Shown here: piece by piece, positions 1-7,321 of the stretch | How positions within the stretch are numbered: position 1 is the stretch's first letter | How the letters are laid out: every line of letters starts with the position of its first letter | NCBI GenBank assembly: GCA_014378225.1 | Contig: JACMOA010000009.1 | Location: forward strand, 1-7,435 | Reading direction: 5' to 3' | DNA: 7,435 bases | DNA from: Deinococcales bacterium | Lineage (GTDB): Bacteria; Deinococcota; Deinococci; Deinococcales; Deinococcaceae | Made by a program: the position numbers and the translations under genes | The notes under the pieces: generated by a model | The model's input: the letters and a program-made list of their open reading frames with translations, nothing else | Databases searched by the model: none | What the model was told of the DNA's origin: nothing

Positions 1-1516
<1,516 letters not shown>

Positions 1517-1521
1517 GCCTT

Positions 1522-1527
1522 AAAATA
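1522..1527 (-). promoter_or_regulatory. Candidate leaderless -10 box of ilvD (TATTTT)
   Basis: On the minus strand TATTTT is followed by AAGGC and then the ilvD ATG, so transcription would begin at or next to the start codon. It fits the TANNNT consensus of Deinococcus leaderless promoters. A second TANNNT match, TAGAGT (1527-1532), ends 10 nt before the ATG. I see no good -35 hexamer. The rest of the 161-bp gap to the lipoprotein gene (1517-1677) holds three CTCGAG copies and no clear terminator or leader peptide. Confidence 0.5.
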
Positions 1528-1677
1528 CTCTAAATGCAGGGCGCTCGAGCGGAGTTGTTTGTGTTTTGCCTGTGTGGGTTCGTCAAACTTGAGCGGAACA
1601 GACCCATTCTTCTGTGTTTTGGATGACTTACCACAAAGAATTTCCCCTCGAGCAGAGAAGAACAAACCGCTCGAGCG

Positions 1678-2661
1678 CTACCGTCCTACCGCTGGATTGG
1701 TCCCGTTCGGAATGTTGGAAACGAACTCTCCCATCCCGTGAACTTCCACATCCTGCCCCTGCCAGCTTCCCTTTCCTGCCATTGCGCCCTCCCAATACGC
1801 CACGAAAGTGTTGTTAGAAAGCAACTCCTGATTCTTGTTCACCGCGTCCAGCTCGAGGGTGAAGTCATCCGCCTTGATGGTCCAGCCCAGCAGATACTTG
1901 CGCCCCGTGCTCGAGGTCCACTCTTCTCTGGGGGTCATGGTCAGATTCTTGACTTCCCTGGCCACGCCTTGCGCGTCCACCCAGCTTCCCGCCACCTGAA
2001 CCACATCGCCCTTGATGTTCTTAACCCGGTACAGCATCAAGTCAGAGCCGTTTGAGGCGTGTAGGCCCATCCAGTCCCAGGTGGCGCTCGAGCCGGGAAT
2101 CTGGTCGCCCCATTGATGGTCAAACCACGCCACACCCTTGACCGGGCGGCCTGCCACCGTCCCGGACAGATTCAGGCGGGTGATGCTCTGGTAATACATC
2201 TGGCCCACCTCCGGCGTACCCGAGTAACCGGGTGGGTGAACCACCGGGTTCTTGAGCGGCTCGAGGGTCAATTTTAAATCGTCGGCCTCGAGCATGTAAT
2301 TTGCGCCGTTTTGCTGATACTTCCAATCGCCCTGCGTGAGACTGAGCGGCGGAAACTTCAGGTCTGTCACCTGACTGTTCTGCTCAATAAAGCGCACCTT
2401 TCCGGTGTTCAGGTCGCTTACGGCGATGTGGCCCGCGTAGTACGGGAATCCCCGAAAATTGACCTTGAACAGCGCCCAGTGCAGGCTGAGCTTTTCTTCG
2501 GGCAGGTAGCTGGATAAATACCACCACTCGAGCTTGGAGTTGGTAGGACCCAGCGCTTTGGGGTCCAGGGCCAGGGTCGCGTCGGGGTCAAATTTCTGAG
2601 CGGCGGGCAGACAGGCGGTGAGGGTCAGGGCGGCGGTCAGCGCCAACAAAAGCGGTTTCAT
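1678..2661 (-). CDS. CrtC/AttH-like lipocalin-fold lipoprotein (putative carotenoid 1,2-hydratase family)
   Basis: A 327-residue exported lipoprotein. Residues 1-16 are a lipoprotein signal peptide with lipobox L-T-A-C, so C17 would be lipidated and the protein anchored on the outer face of the cytoplasmic membrane or in the envelope. The mature part shows the EWWY motif (45-48) typical of the CrtC (hydroxyneurosporene synthase)/AttH superfamily, then WALFKVNF (62-69), FDHQWG (180-185) and WDWMGLH (195-201), in the order expected for the two lipocalin-like halves. Family members include carotenoid hydratases and many secreted proteins of unknown substrate, so enzymatic activity cannot be assigned from sequence. 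The start at 2661 begins the signal peptide directly. No ribosome binding site is close (GGAGG lies about 29 nt upstream), but TAAACT sits exactly 6 nt before the ATG. It lies 61 bp downstream of the molybdopterin oxidoreductase gene on the same strand. No carotenoid genes are nearby, which weakens the hydratase reading. Confidence 0.82.
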   Translation of the reverse strand: MKPLLLALTAALTLTACLPAAQKFDPDATLALDPKALGPTNSKLEWWYLSSYLPEEKLSLHWALFKVNFRGFPYYAGHIAVSDLNTGKVRFIEQNSQVTDLKFPPLSLTQGDWKYQQNGANYMLEADDLKLTLEPLKNPVVHPPGYSGTPEVGQMYYQSITRLNLSGTVAGRPVKGVAWFDHQWGDQIPGSSATWDWMGLHASNGSDLMLYRVKNIKGDVVQVAGSWVDAQGVAREVKNLTMTPREEWTSSTGRKYLLGWTIKADDFTLELDAVNKNQELLSNNTFVAYWEGAMAGKGSWQGQDVEVHGMGEFVSNIPNGTNPAVGR

Positions 2662-2667
2662 GGCTCG

Positions 2668-2673
2668 AGTTTA
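2668..2673 (-). promoter_or_regulatory. Candidate leaderless -10 box of the CrtC-like lipoprotein gene (TAAACT)
   Basis: The minus strand reads TAAACTCGAGCCATG: TAAACT occupies -12 to -7 relative to the ATG, the position expected when transcription starts at the A of the start codon. The last two bases of the box are the first two of a CTCGAG palindrome. No convincing -35 is visible, and transcription could also enter from the upstream oxidoreductase gene. Confidence 0.5.
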
Positions 2674-2722
2674 AGTGTTGTGTGCTGGGGCCTCCGTAGG
2701 ATTGGATGCGCTCGAGCCAACC

Positions 2723-4141
2723 TCAACTTGCGTTGACGATGAAGTGGTGATACCCGGTTGCGCCCTCCGGCAGCGCGTCTTCCTCCTGCTCTTTCTGAAC
2801 TTTCTCGCTCGAGTAGGAACGCACTTTTAGTTCATGAGACCCGGCTTCCGGTGTCCACAGCAGGCTCCACAGGGTCCAGGCGTATTTGGAAACAGGTTTC
2901 TCGAGTTGGGCCTCGAGCCAGTTTTGACCGCCGTCCGTGCTCACCTCCACTTTGGTAATCGGCAGCAGTCCCCCAAAAGCAATCCCTTCAATCTGAATGG
3001 GCTGAGCCGCTTTCACTACCGGACTGTTCTCGAGCGGGGAATCAATTCTACTGGTGAGTTCAACAAAGGCGGTTTTGCTCCAGCCCCGCGTGACCCAGTA
3101 TCCAGCCCGGTCCTCGGCGGCAAACTCAATGCGGGTAAGCCAGCGCGGTTGTTTCATGCCGTAGCGCCCCGGAATCAGGATACGGAGTGGAAAACCGTGT
3201 TTAGGGGTCAATGGAGCGCCGTTTTGTTCGTAAGCCAAGAGCAGCTCGAGACTTGCGGCTTCGCTCAGCGGTAAGGATTCGGTGTACCCGTCGGCAGCGT
3301 GCCAGACAATCCATTTAGCGTTTGCCGTCAGACCTACCCGCTTGAGGATTTCGGCAAAACTTACCCCAGTCCAGCGCCCCAGGCCCAGCAGCGGCCCCCC
3401 AACTGGGTTGGAGATGCAGGCCAGTGTAAGGTCTACCGTCTGAGATGGTAGGGCGCGAAGCTCCTCGAGCGTGAAGCTCTGGGGCCGCTGCACCTCTCCG
3501 TTTACCTCGAGCGTCCAATTTGCGGCTTTGATTTTGGGGTCCAGAATCTCGAGGTTTTTGGACACGTAAAAAAAATCTTTAACCGGAGTGAACCCAGTGG
3601 GCAGTTTGCCAGGAGCGCTTGGCAAGGTCAGGTCTACCGCTCCAGTGCGACTTCCTCGAGTGATTCCTGCACCCAGCAGGGCCACGCCCACCCCGCCCAG
3701 TGTCACCAAGGCGTTGCGCCTGCCCGCTCGAGAGAGACTTGTTGAAGCCAGCGTGGCCCTGCTCGAGTTTGTTTTAAATGGAGTCAGCGCTAAACGAATG
3801 AGCGCGTAGACTACCCCATAACCCAGCGCCACGGGCCAGGGGACCAGAAAAAGCAGGCCCAGACCCAGCAGGGGAGCCGCCAGCAGAACAGGCAGAAAGC
3901 CCAGCGCCACGGTGAGCGCCAGCCAGAGCAGGGTGGTTCCCACGAAAGCAATGTTCTTGCCGTCCTGTCCTACCCCGAAAATCGAGTGGATAATGCGGAA
4001 CATTTCGGGCGTTCCCAGCGCTCGAGTGAGAACTCCATTGAGTTCGATAGGCGGGTATAGCACTCCAGCCCACCACGCCAGACCGCCCAAAACGCTCAGC
4101 AGCAGAGCGCTGAACAGGGCCAGAGGTAAACGCTTGAACAT
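2723..4141 (-). CDS. Membrane-anchored molybdopterin-dependent oxidoreductase, sulfite oxidase family
   Basis: A 472-residue protein. The N-terminal part is hydrophobic: membrane segments near 5-29, 65-83, 84-100 and 101-120, then a fifth at about 144-161 preceded by twin arginines (R141-R142, SRAGRRN), a Tat-like signal found internally. Residues about 185-350 form the molybdopterin-binding sulfite-oxidase fold: C242 in LTLACISNPVGG is the expected molybdenum ligand, followed by GRWTGVSF, the WHAADGYTESLPL segment (280-292), HGFPLRILIPGRYGMKQPRW (315-334) and GYWVTRGW. Residues about 380-470 match the Mo-co dimerisation domain (VEVSTDGGQNW, then ATGYHHFIV). There is no cytochrome b5 or c domain, so the electron partner is not encoded in the same chain. 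The catalytic domain probably faces the outside. The substrate is unknown: sulfite, sulfoxides or others are possible. The start has a strong GGGAGG ribosome binding site (4146-4151) 4 nt upstream. The downstream CrtC-like lipoprotein may share its transcript. Confidence 0.9.
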   Translation of the reverse strand: MFKRLPLALFSALLLSVLGGLAWWAGVLYPPIELNGVLTRALGTPEMFRIIHSIFGVGQDGKNIAFVGTTLLWLALTVALGFLPVLLAAPLLGLGLLFLVPWPVALGYGVVYALIRLALTPFKTNSSRATLASTSLSRAGRRNALVTLGGVGVALLGAGITRGSRTGAVDLTLPSAPGKLPTGFTPVKDFFYVSKNLEILDPKIKAANWTLEVNGEVQRPQSFTLEELRALPSQTVDLTLACISNPVGGPLLGLGRWTGVSFAEILKRVGLTANAKWIVWHAADGYTESLPLSEAASLELLLAYEQNGAPLTPKHGFPLRILIPGRYGMKQPRWLTRIEFAAEDRAGYWVTRGWSKTAFVELTSRIDSPLENSPVVKAAQPIQIEGIAFGGLLPITKVEVSTDGGQNWLEAQLEKPVSKYAWTLWSLLWTPEAGSHELKVRSYSSEKVQKEQEEDALPEGATGYHHFIVNAS

Positions 4142-4260
4142 AGAACCTCCCGTAAAAAGACCAGACTTATTTCAGAAGTGGCAATGAGTAATAAGCTATG
4201 TGTGTTGTCTGGCACGTCCTGCACTTCATAGGATTCAGATTTATGAAAGAGGACAACTGT

Positions 4261-4297
4261 AAAAAGAAGAGAGAAGAGGGTCAAAACCCCTTCTCTC
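4261..4297 (-). terminator. Rho-independent terminator with strong T-tract (minus strand)
   Basis: Arms 4269-4280 and 4287-4297 pair over 11 bp with a single bulged A (4277) around the 6-nt loop 4281-4286. Read on the minus strand, the stem GAGAGAAGGGG/CCC(T)CTTCTCTC is followed at once by TTCTTTTT. It can stop transcripts from the DUF4397 gene or from anything starting between the two hairpins, and it insulates the oxidoreductase gene. Confidence 0.75.
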
Positions 4298-4484
4298 GAG
4301 CGTGAATCAGAAATGACGTTTGTGTTGAGTGAAGAAGTTGAAAAAAGTTTGCTCGAGGGCTACTCGGGAAAAAAGCTTGAAACCTAGCTTGAAAATTGTC
4401 CTTCTGGACGCAACTCAGCGGGTGTCATGTTGATTTGCTTTGCTGCGCCCATTGTGACCTTTAAAGTTGTGCTCGAGCGGCTTG

Positions 4485-4528
4485 AAAACCAGAAAGCTTA
4501 GACATTGCCTTCAGCCTTAAGCTTTCTG
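4485..4528 (-). terminator. Probable terminator immediately after the DUF4397 gene (minus strand)
   Basis: A perfect 11-bp inverted repeat, CAGAAAGCTTA (4490-4500) and TAAGCTTTCTG (4518-4528), encloses a 17-nt loop. It begins 9 nt after the TAA of the DUF4397 gene and is followed on the minus strand by GTTTTC. The large loop and short T-run make it a modest terminator, consistent with the stronger one about 190 nt further on. Confidence 0.6.
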
Positions 4529-4536
4529 CCTTTCGC

Positions 4537-5253
4537 TTACTGTCCTTTCATCGAGCCAGAAACCAGCTTGTCTTCCGCCACGACCAAATCAAAGGCTTGC
4601 ATTCCGGTACCGCCCACCACGCCCATTGCAAACACGCTGTAGGTCTTGCCGCCCGCTACCGAGATACCGGACAGGTTCTTGACCACGGGCATGGTTTTGC
4701 CAAAGGGAACGATGTTGAGGTTGACGCCCATTGGGTTGACCAGCACGGTAGCTTTACGTCCGTAGCTCACACCGTATTTGAGGATAGGGGCGTTCATCAT
4801 GTCCACCGCCAGCGCGTTCACCCTAGGGCCACCAGGCGAAACGTGATACACGTTAACCTGGGCTTTGGCTTTGTTGCTGTTCAGCTTGGCTGCCGTGAAC
4901 ACGGTGGCCTTGAGGTTCTTGACCAGACCTGTGGCCGCCACGGTGTAGTAGGTTCCGGCCTTCAGGTTCAGGGTGGCCTCGAGCACGGCTTTGCTTTTGT
5001 CTCCGGCTACCGTGACCATCACTTTGTGGCTGCCAGCAGGCACTTCACCAAACGAGGTGACGGCTTTGAAAGCAGCGTTGGACACGGTACGCATCCCGTC
5101 CACGTAAACATCTACGTTGGGGGCGTCGGGTGAGGCGTGAACGACCCGCACGTAGGCGTCCTTGCCCATCATCATGGCGTCCTGGGCTTGGGCGAGGCCG
5201 AACAGGCTGGTGGTCAGGGTCAGGGTGGTCAGGGTTAAAAGTTTTTTGTTCAT
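4537..5253 (-). CDS. Secreted DUF4397-domain protein (two repeats)
   Basis: A 238-residue exported protein. Residues 1-23 are a Sec signal peptide (KK, hydrophobic threonine/leucine-rich core, then AQA before Q24). The mature protein begins with a Met-rich stretch (AMMMGKD) and contains two DUF4397-type units. The first, about 34-120, opens with YVRVVHASPDAPNVDVYVDG, the family hallmark; the second starts near 133 with QVNVYHVSPGGPRVNALAVD. DUF4397 proteins are secreted or surface beta-rich proteins of unknown function, so no activity is assigned. An in-frame ATG exists at 5412, but I chose 5253 because it starts the signal peptide and has an AGGAG 8 nt upstream; the longer form would run through the divergent promoter region and lacks export features. 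It contains one CTCGAG in 717 bp, far fewer than its neighbours. Confidence 0.9.
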   Translation of the reverse strand: MNKKLLTLTTLTLTTSLFGLAQAQDAMMMGKDAYVRVVHASPDAPNVDVYVDGMRTVSNAAFKAVTSFGEVPAGSHKVMVTVAGDKSKAVLEATLNLKAGTYYTVAATGLVKNLKATVFTAAKLNSNKAKAQVNVYHVSPGGPRVNALAVDMMNAPILKYGVSYGRKATVLVNPMGVNLNIVPFGKTMPVVKNLSGISVAGGKTYSVFAMGVVGGTGMQAFDLVVAEDKLVSGSMKGQ

Positions 5254-5301
5254 GGGGTGTTCTCCTCGAAGTTGCTGAAGTTCTTGATGTCCTTCGCACT
5301 G

Positions 5302-5307
5302 CTTATA
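5302..5307 (-). promoter_or_regulatory. Possible -10 box of the DUF4397 gene (TATAAG)
   Basis: TATAAG on the minus strand lies about 49 nt before the DUF4397 start, giving a leader of roughly 40 nt that includes its AGGAG ribosome binding site. The hexamer about 17 bp upstream (AATCCA) is a poor -35. A small hairpin, CACCT-TTCG-AGGTG on the plus strand (5332-5345), lies just upstream and could be a protein site or chance. Confidence 0.3.
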
Positions 5308-5414
5308 GGCAGCCCTGCTGGGATTGGATTGCACCTTTCGAGGTGTGAAGGTTGGGTGAAGCTCGAGCGCTCCAAAATTTGTCCGCGTTCGCCCACCCGG
5401 ACCCTGTTTCACCT

Positions 5415-5432
5415 ATAACAGAATTATGTTAT
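5415..5432. promoter_or_regulatory. 18-bp near-perfect palindrome, candidate operator
   Basis: ATAACA (5415-5420) and TGTTAT (5427-5432) are exact reverse complements around GAATTA, whose central AATT is itself palindromic; only one symmetric base pair in 18 fails. The right arm overlaps the -10 box of the zinc-ribbon gene (5430-5435) by three bases, so a bound dimer would block that promoter. Its AT-richness stands out in this GC-rich window. The binding protein is unknown. Confidence 0.5.
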
Positions 5433-5435
5433 TCT
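5430..5435 (+). promoter_or_regulatory. Candidate leaderless -10 box of the zinc-ribbon gene (TATTCT)
   Basis: TATTCT is followed by AGAAGC and then ATG, placing the box at -12 to -7 of the start codon. No ribosome binding site lies between, so the mRNA probably begins at the ATG. No clear -35 is seen about 17 bp upstream (TTTCAC). Confidence 0.5.
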
Positions 5436-5441
5436 AGAAGC

Positions 5442-5696
5442 ATGAAGACTAAAGAGAAAGAACCCGACCTACCCGTCAGCTCGAGGGGTTTTGCCTTGCG
5501 CTGTCCACACTGCGCCAACCCTCGTCTGGACCTCAGTTTCATAAGGGACGGAATGCAGGCGTATTGGTGCCACCGTTGCGAACGGGGCTTTCGTATTGGC
5601 GAAATGCCGCCGGCAGGAATTTACCGCGCTTCAGACGCCAAGCTCGAGGTACATACCCTCAAGACCCTGCCCCAGACCGACGCTCGAGCTTCGTAA
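5442..5696 (+). CDS. Small zinc-ribbon protein, function unknown
   Basis: An 84-residue protein. A basic/acidic N-terminus (KTKEKEPD) leads into a single zinc ribbon: C21-P-H-C24 and C43-H-R-C46, 18 residues apart, separated by a stretch likely to form beta strands (DLSFIRDGMQAYW). The four cysteines should bind one structural Zn2+. After the ribbon come about 38 residues without recognisable features. Such ribbons occur in nucleic-acid-binding and transcription-related proteins, but nothing here fixes the role. Start 5442 is preferred to an in-frame ATG at 5352, because the earlier one would translate through the promoter and palindrome and gives no recognisable sequence. It lies 41 bp upstream of the SDR-like gene on the same strand; that gene has its own leaderless-type box, so co-transcription is possible but not required. 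Confidence 0.8.
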   Translation: MKTKEKEPDLPVSSRGFALRCPHCANPRLDLSFIRDGMQAYWCHRCERGFRIGEMPPAGIYRASDAKLEVHTLKTLPQTDARAS

Positions 5697-5725
5697 GCCT
5701 GTTTCCCTCTGCGCTCGAGTGCCTG

Positions 5726-5731
5726 TATGCT
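5726..5731 (+). promoter_or_regulatory. Candidate leaderless -10 box of the SDR-like gene (TATGCT)
   Basis: TATGCT is followed by GAGGAT and then the ATG at 5738, again exactly the -12 to -7 spacing. GAGG also resembles a ribosome binding site but would be only 2 nt from the start codon, too close to work normally. The box decides in favour of 5738 as the start. Confidence 0.45.
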
Positions 5732-5737
5732 GAGGAT

Positions 5738-6628
5738 ATGACTGGCCCCTTCGAGTCGGACACTTTTCAGTCGCCGTCGTTTCAGTTGGCGAGTGAGGCT
5801 GGCCCAGAAAGTATGCAAGGCAGCAGGCAGGAACAGGATTTTGCCGAGGATTACGCCCAGGATTACGTGCAAGAAGACCTGCTCGAGGCCCCTGCTCCGC
5901 CGCCTCACCCTTACGCCTGGACTCCGGTACGAGACGCCTTGCTGGCCGGTCAGGTCATCGCCATCAGCGAAACCGACAGTGGATTTGGGCGCTCCATTGC
6001 GGTGGCCCTGGCCCACCGGGGTGCAACCGTGGTGTTACTAAGCGCCAACAGTGAGGTGGCTTCGCAACTGTCGTCTCACATTGAGACTTTTGGTGGAACC
6101 GCTCTCCCCATCAAAACCGATTTGTCCAGCCCACTGGATTACGCCGCCTCTCAGAGCAAGATTCTCGAGCTGTATGGACACCTCAGCGGCGTGATTCATC
6201 TGGCCGACAAGGGCAGCCCCTCGAGTTTTGACTATCTGGGACTGTCTGAGTGGAACGAGCTGCTGAGCCAGAATCTGCGCTCGAGCATGGGGGTATTGCA
6301 AACCCTGCACCGCCAGTTGCCGCGCAGTTGGCTGGTGGTGATTGCGCCTCCCACCGAGCGAAAACTTCATCTGTACGTGCTGCGGGGAGCGCTCGAGGGC
6401 ATGACACGCGGTGCTGCGCTAGAAAAGATGCGGGTAAACCTGCTGATTCCCTCGAGACCGTCTGGTGGTGAAGAATACGACGCCGAGCTGAGCGAACTGG
6501 TGTGTACTCTGGCTAATCCTCGGCTGGCTCACATCGGTGGAAACGTGCTCGAGGTGCCGCTGCCGCCGCTGCCCAGAATGCGCCAAACCGATTTGGAGTT
6601 GGACATTATTCCAGAGAATCTTTTGTAG
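5738..6628 (+). CDS. Degenerate SDR-like Rossmann-fold protein with acidic N-terminal extension
   Basis: A 296-residue protein. Residues 1-58 are low-complexity, Gln/Glu/Asp-rich and probably disordered, ending in a Pro run (APAPPPHP). From about 62 it follows the short-chain dehydrogenase/reductase pattern: beta1 and Gly loop ISETDSGFGRSIA (76-88), beta2 ATVVLLSA, D128 after beta3, then SGVIHLADKG (150-159), the WNELLSQNLRSSMGVLQTL helix (172-190), beta5 WLVVIAPP, and LYVLRGALEGMTRGAALEK (212-230). Key residues are altered: the Gly motif TGxxxGIG reads SExxxGFG, NAG reads ADK, the catalytic Ser strand lacks serine (VIAPP), and YxxxK is Y213 with Gly at 217. It may therefore bind a nucleotide weakly or act structurally rather than as an oxidoreductase. 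Start 5738 was chosen over upstream in-frame ATGs, which would overlap the zinc-ribbon gene. Its 3' end overlaps the methyltransferase gene. Confidence 0.85.
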   Translation: MTGPFESDTFQSPSFQLASEAGPESMQGSRQEQDFAEDYAQDYVQEDLLEAPAPPPHPYAWTPVRDALLAGQVIAISETDSGFGRSIAVALAHRGATVVLLSANSEVASQLSSHIETFGGTALPIKTDLSSPLDYAASQSKILELYGHLSGVIHLADKGSPSSFDYLGLSEWNELLSQNLRSSMGVLQTLHRQLPRSWLVVIAPPTERKLHLYVLRGALEGMTRGAALEKMRVNLLIPSRPSGGEEYDAELSELVCTLANPRLAHIGGNVLEVPLPPLPRMRQTDLELDIIPENLL

Positions 6629-7259
6629 AGACCCGCTCGAGCCAGACGCAAGTAAAAGGTTGCACTGCGCCCCAGGGTGTGTGGTGCAGTTCGCGTTTCT
6701 CGGCCCGGAGGCGGAAGTGGGGAGTAAACAGCTCGAGCAAGGCTTTTGCGCTGTAGCGCTGCACGGGCAGGCCGCTACACTTTTCTGGCCCGTCTGGGGC
6801 AAAAGTGCTGAGCATCAGGTGTCCGCCCCGTTGGACCGCAGTTCTTACCCGCTCGAGGTAGCGTTCTCGAGCTGCTGCATCAGTAAGGAAGTGAAAAGTT
6901 GCCCGGTCATGCCACAGCACGTATTGGTCCCGCTCGAGCGGTGTGGTGGTAATGTCCCCCACTTGCCAGCGCACCGCTTTTCCCTTTTCTCCCAACCGAA
7001 TTTGAGCCTGCTCGAGAGCGGTTTGCGAGAGGTCTAATACCGTAATTGGGCCACATCCCCGCTCGAGCAGAAGGTCTACCAGAAGGCTGTGTCCTCCCCC
7101 CACCTCGAGCACGGCCTGACCGGATTTTAAAGCAGCCTGCTCGAGCCAGCCTGAAATCACGGCGGGCTGGGTGCAGGTCCAGCTCAGCGCATCGGGTGTG
7201 TTGGTGCGGTAAACAGTGTTCCAGTGTGCGGTAGGGTCCGTGAAATCCTCTGCCTTCAT
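6606..7259 (-). CDS. Class I SAM-dependent methyltransferase
   Basis: A 217-residue cytoplasmic methyltransferase. It opens with HWNTVYRTNTPDALSW (12-27), characteristic of a widespread bacterial family of about 200-215 residues. Motif I is VLEVGGGHS (50-58), with Gly54-Gly55-Gly56 forming the SAM loop; D76 in TVLDLS is the usual acidic residue for the ribose. WHDRATFHFLT (116-126) and STFAPDGPEKCSGLPVQRY (151-169) follow motifs II-III and are strongly conserved in this family as I recall it, as is TPWGAVQPF (194-202). The substrate is not known from sequence; small molecule or protein are both possible. The start at 7259 has GAGGAG (7265-7270) 5 nt upstream. The gene is convergent with the SDR-like gene and its last 23 bp overlap it. 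Eight of its nine Leu-Glu pairs are spelled CTC-GAG. Confidence 0.9.
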   Translation of the reverse strand: MKAEDFTDPTAHWNTVYRTNTPDALSWTCTQPAVISGWLEQAALKSGQAVLEVGGGHSLLVDLLLERGCGPITVLDLSQTALEQAQIRLGEKGKAVRWQVGDITTTPLERDQYVLWHDRATFHFLTDAAARERYLERVRTAVQRGGHLMLSTFAPDGPEKCSGLPVQRYSAKALLELFTPHFRLRAEKRELHHTPWGAVQPFTCVWLERVSTKDSLE

Positions 7260-7321
7260 GGTCGCTCCTCAACATCTTGTCTTACCCTCTTGAATGTTAA
7301 GCTGTTTTTGGGTGTATTCTC

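Larger units (their letters stand above)
4142..4536. other. 395-bp intergenic region with two minus-strand terminator hairpins
   Basis: No credible gene lies here on either strand. On the minus strand it receives the end of the DUF4397 gene, holds two terminator-like hairpins (4485-4528 and 4261-4297) and then the leader of the oxidoreductase gene. Between the hairpins are three CTCGAG copies (the rightmost at 4472-4477), a direct repeat AGCTTGAAA at 4374-4382 and 4386-4394, and poly-A/poly-T stretches. I could not identify a convincing promoter for the oxidoreductase gene between 4152 and 4260. The only short frame covering 4096-4284 starts inside a terminator stem and is probably not a gene. 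Confidence 0.7.

Noticed and set aside
4096..4284. A 62-residue minus-strand frame before the oxidoreductase gene
   Set aside because: Its start lies in the loop/stem of the strong terminator, it has no ribosome binding site and it overlaps the oxidoreductase start in another frame.
5254..5412. N-terminal extension of the DUF4397 protein to an ATG at 5412
   Set aside because: It would bury the signal peptide at residue 54 and translate the divergent promoter region; the ATG at 5253 has a good ribosome binding site.
5426..5442. Possible RDRM (radiation/desiccation response motif, TTATGTCATTGACATAA)
   Set aside because: TTATGT followed by ATT matches only the left half; the right half of the palindrome is absent, and none of the genes here is a known member of that response.
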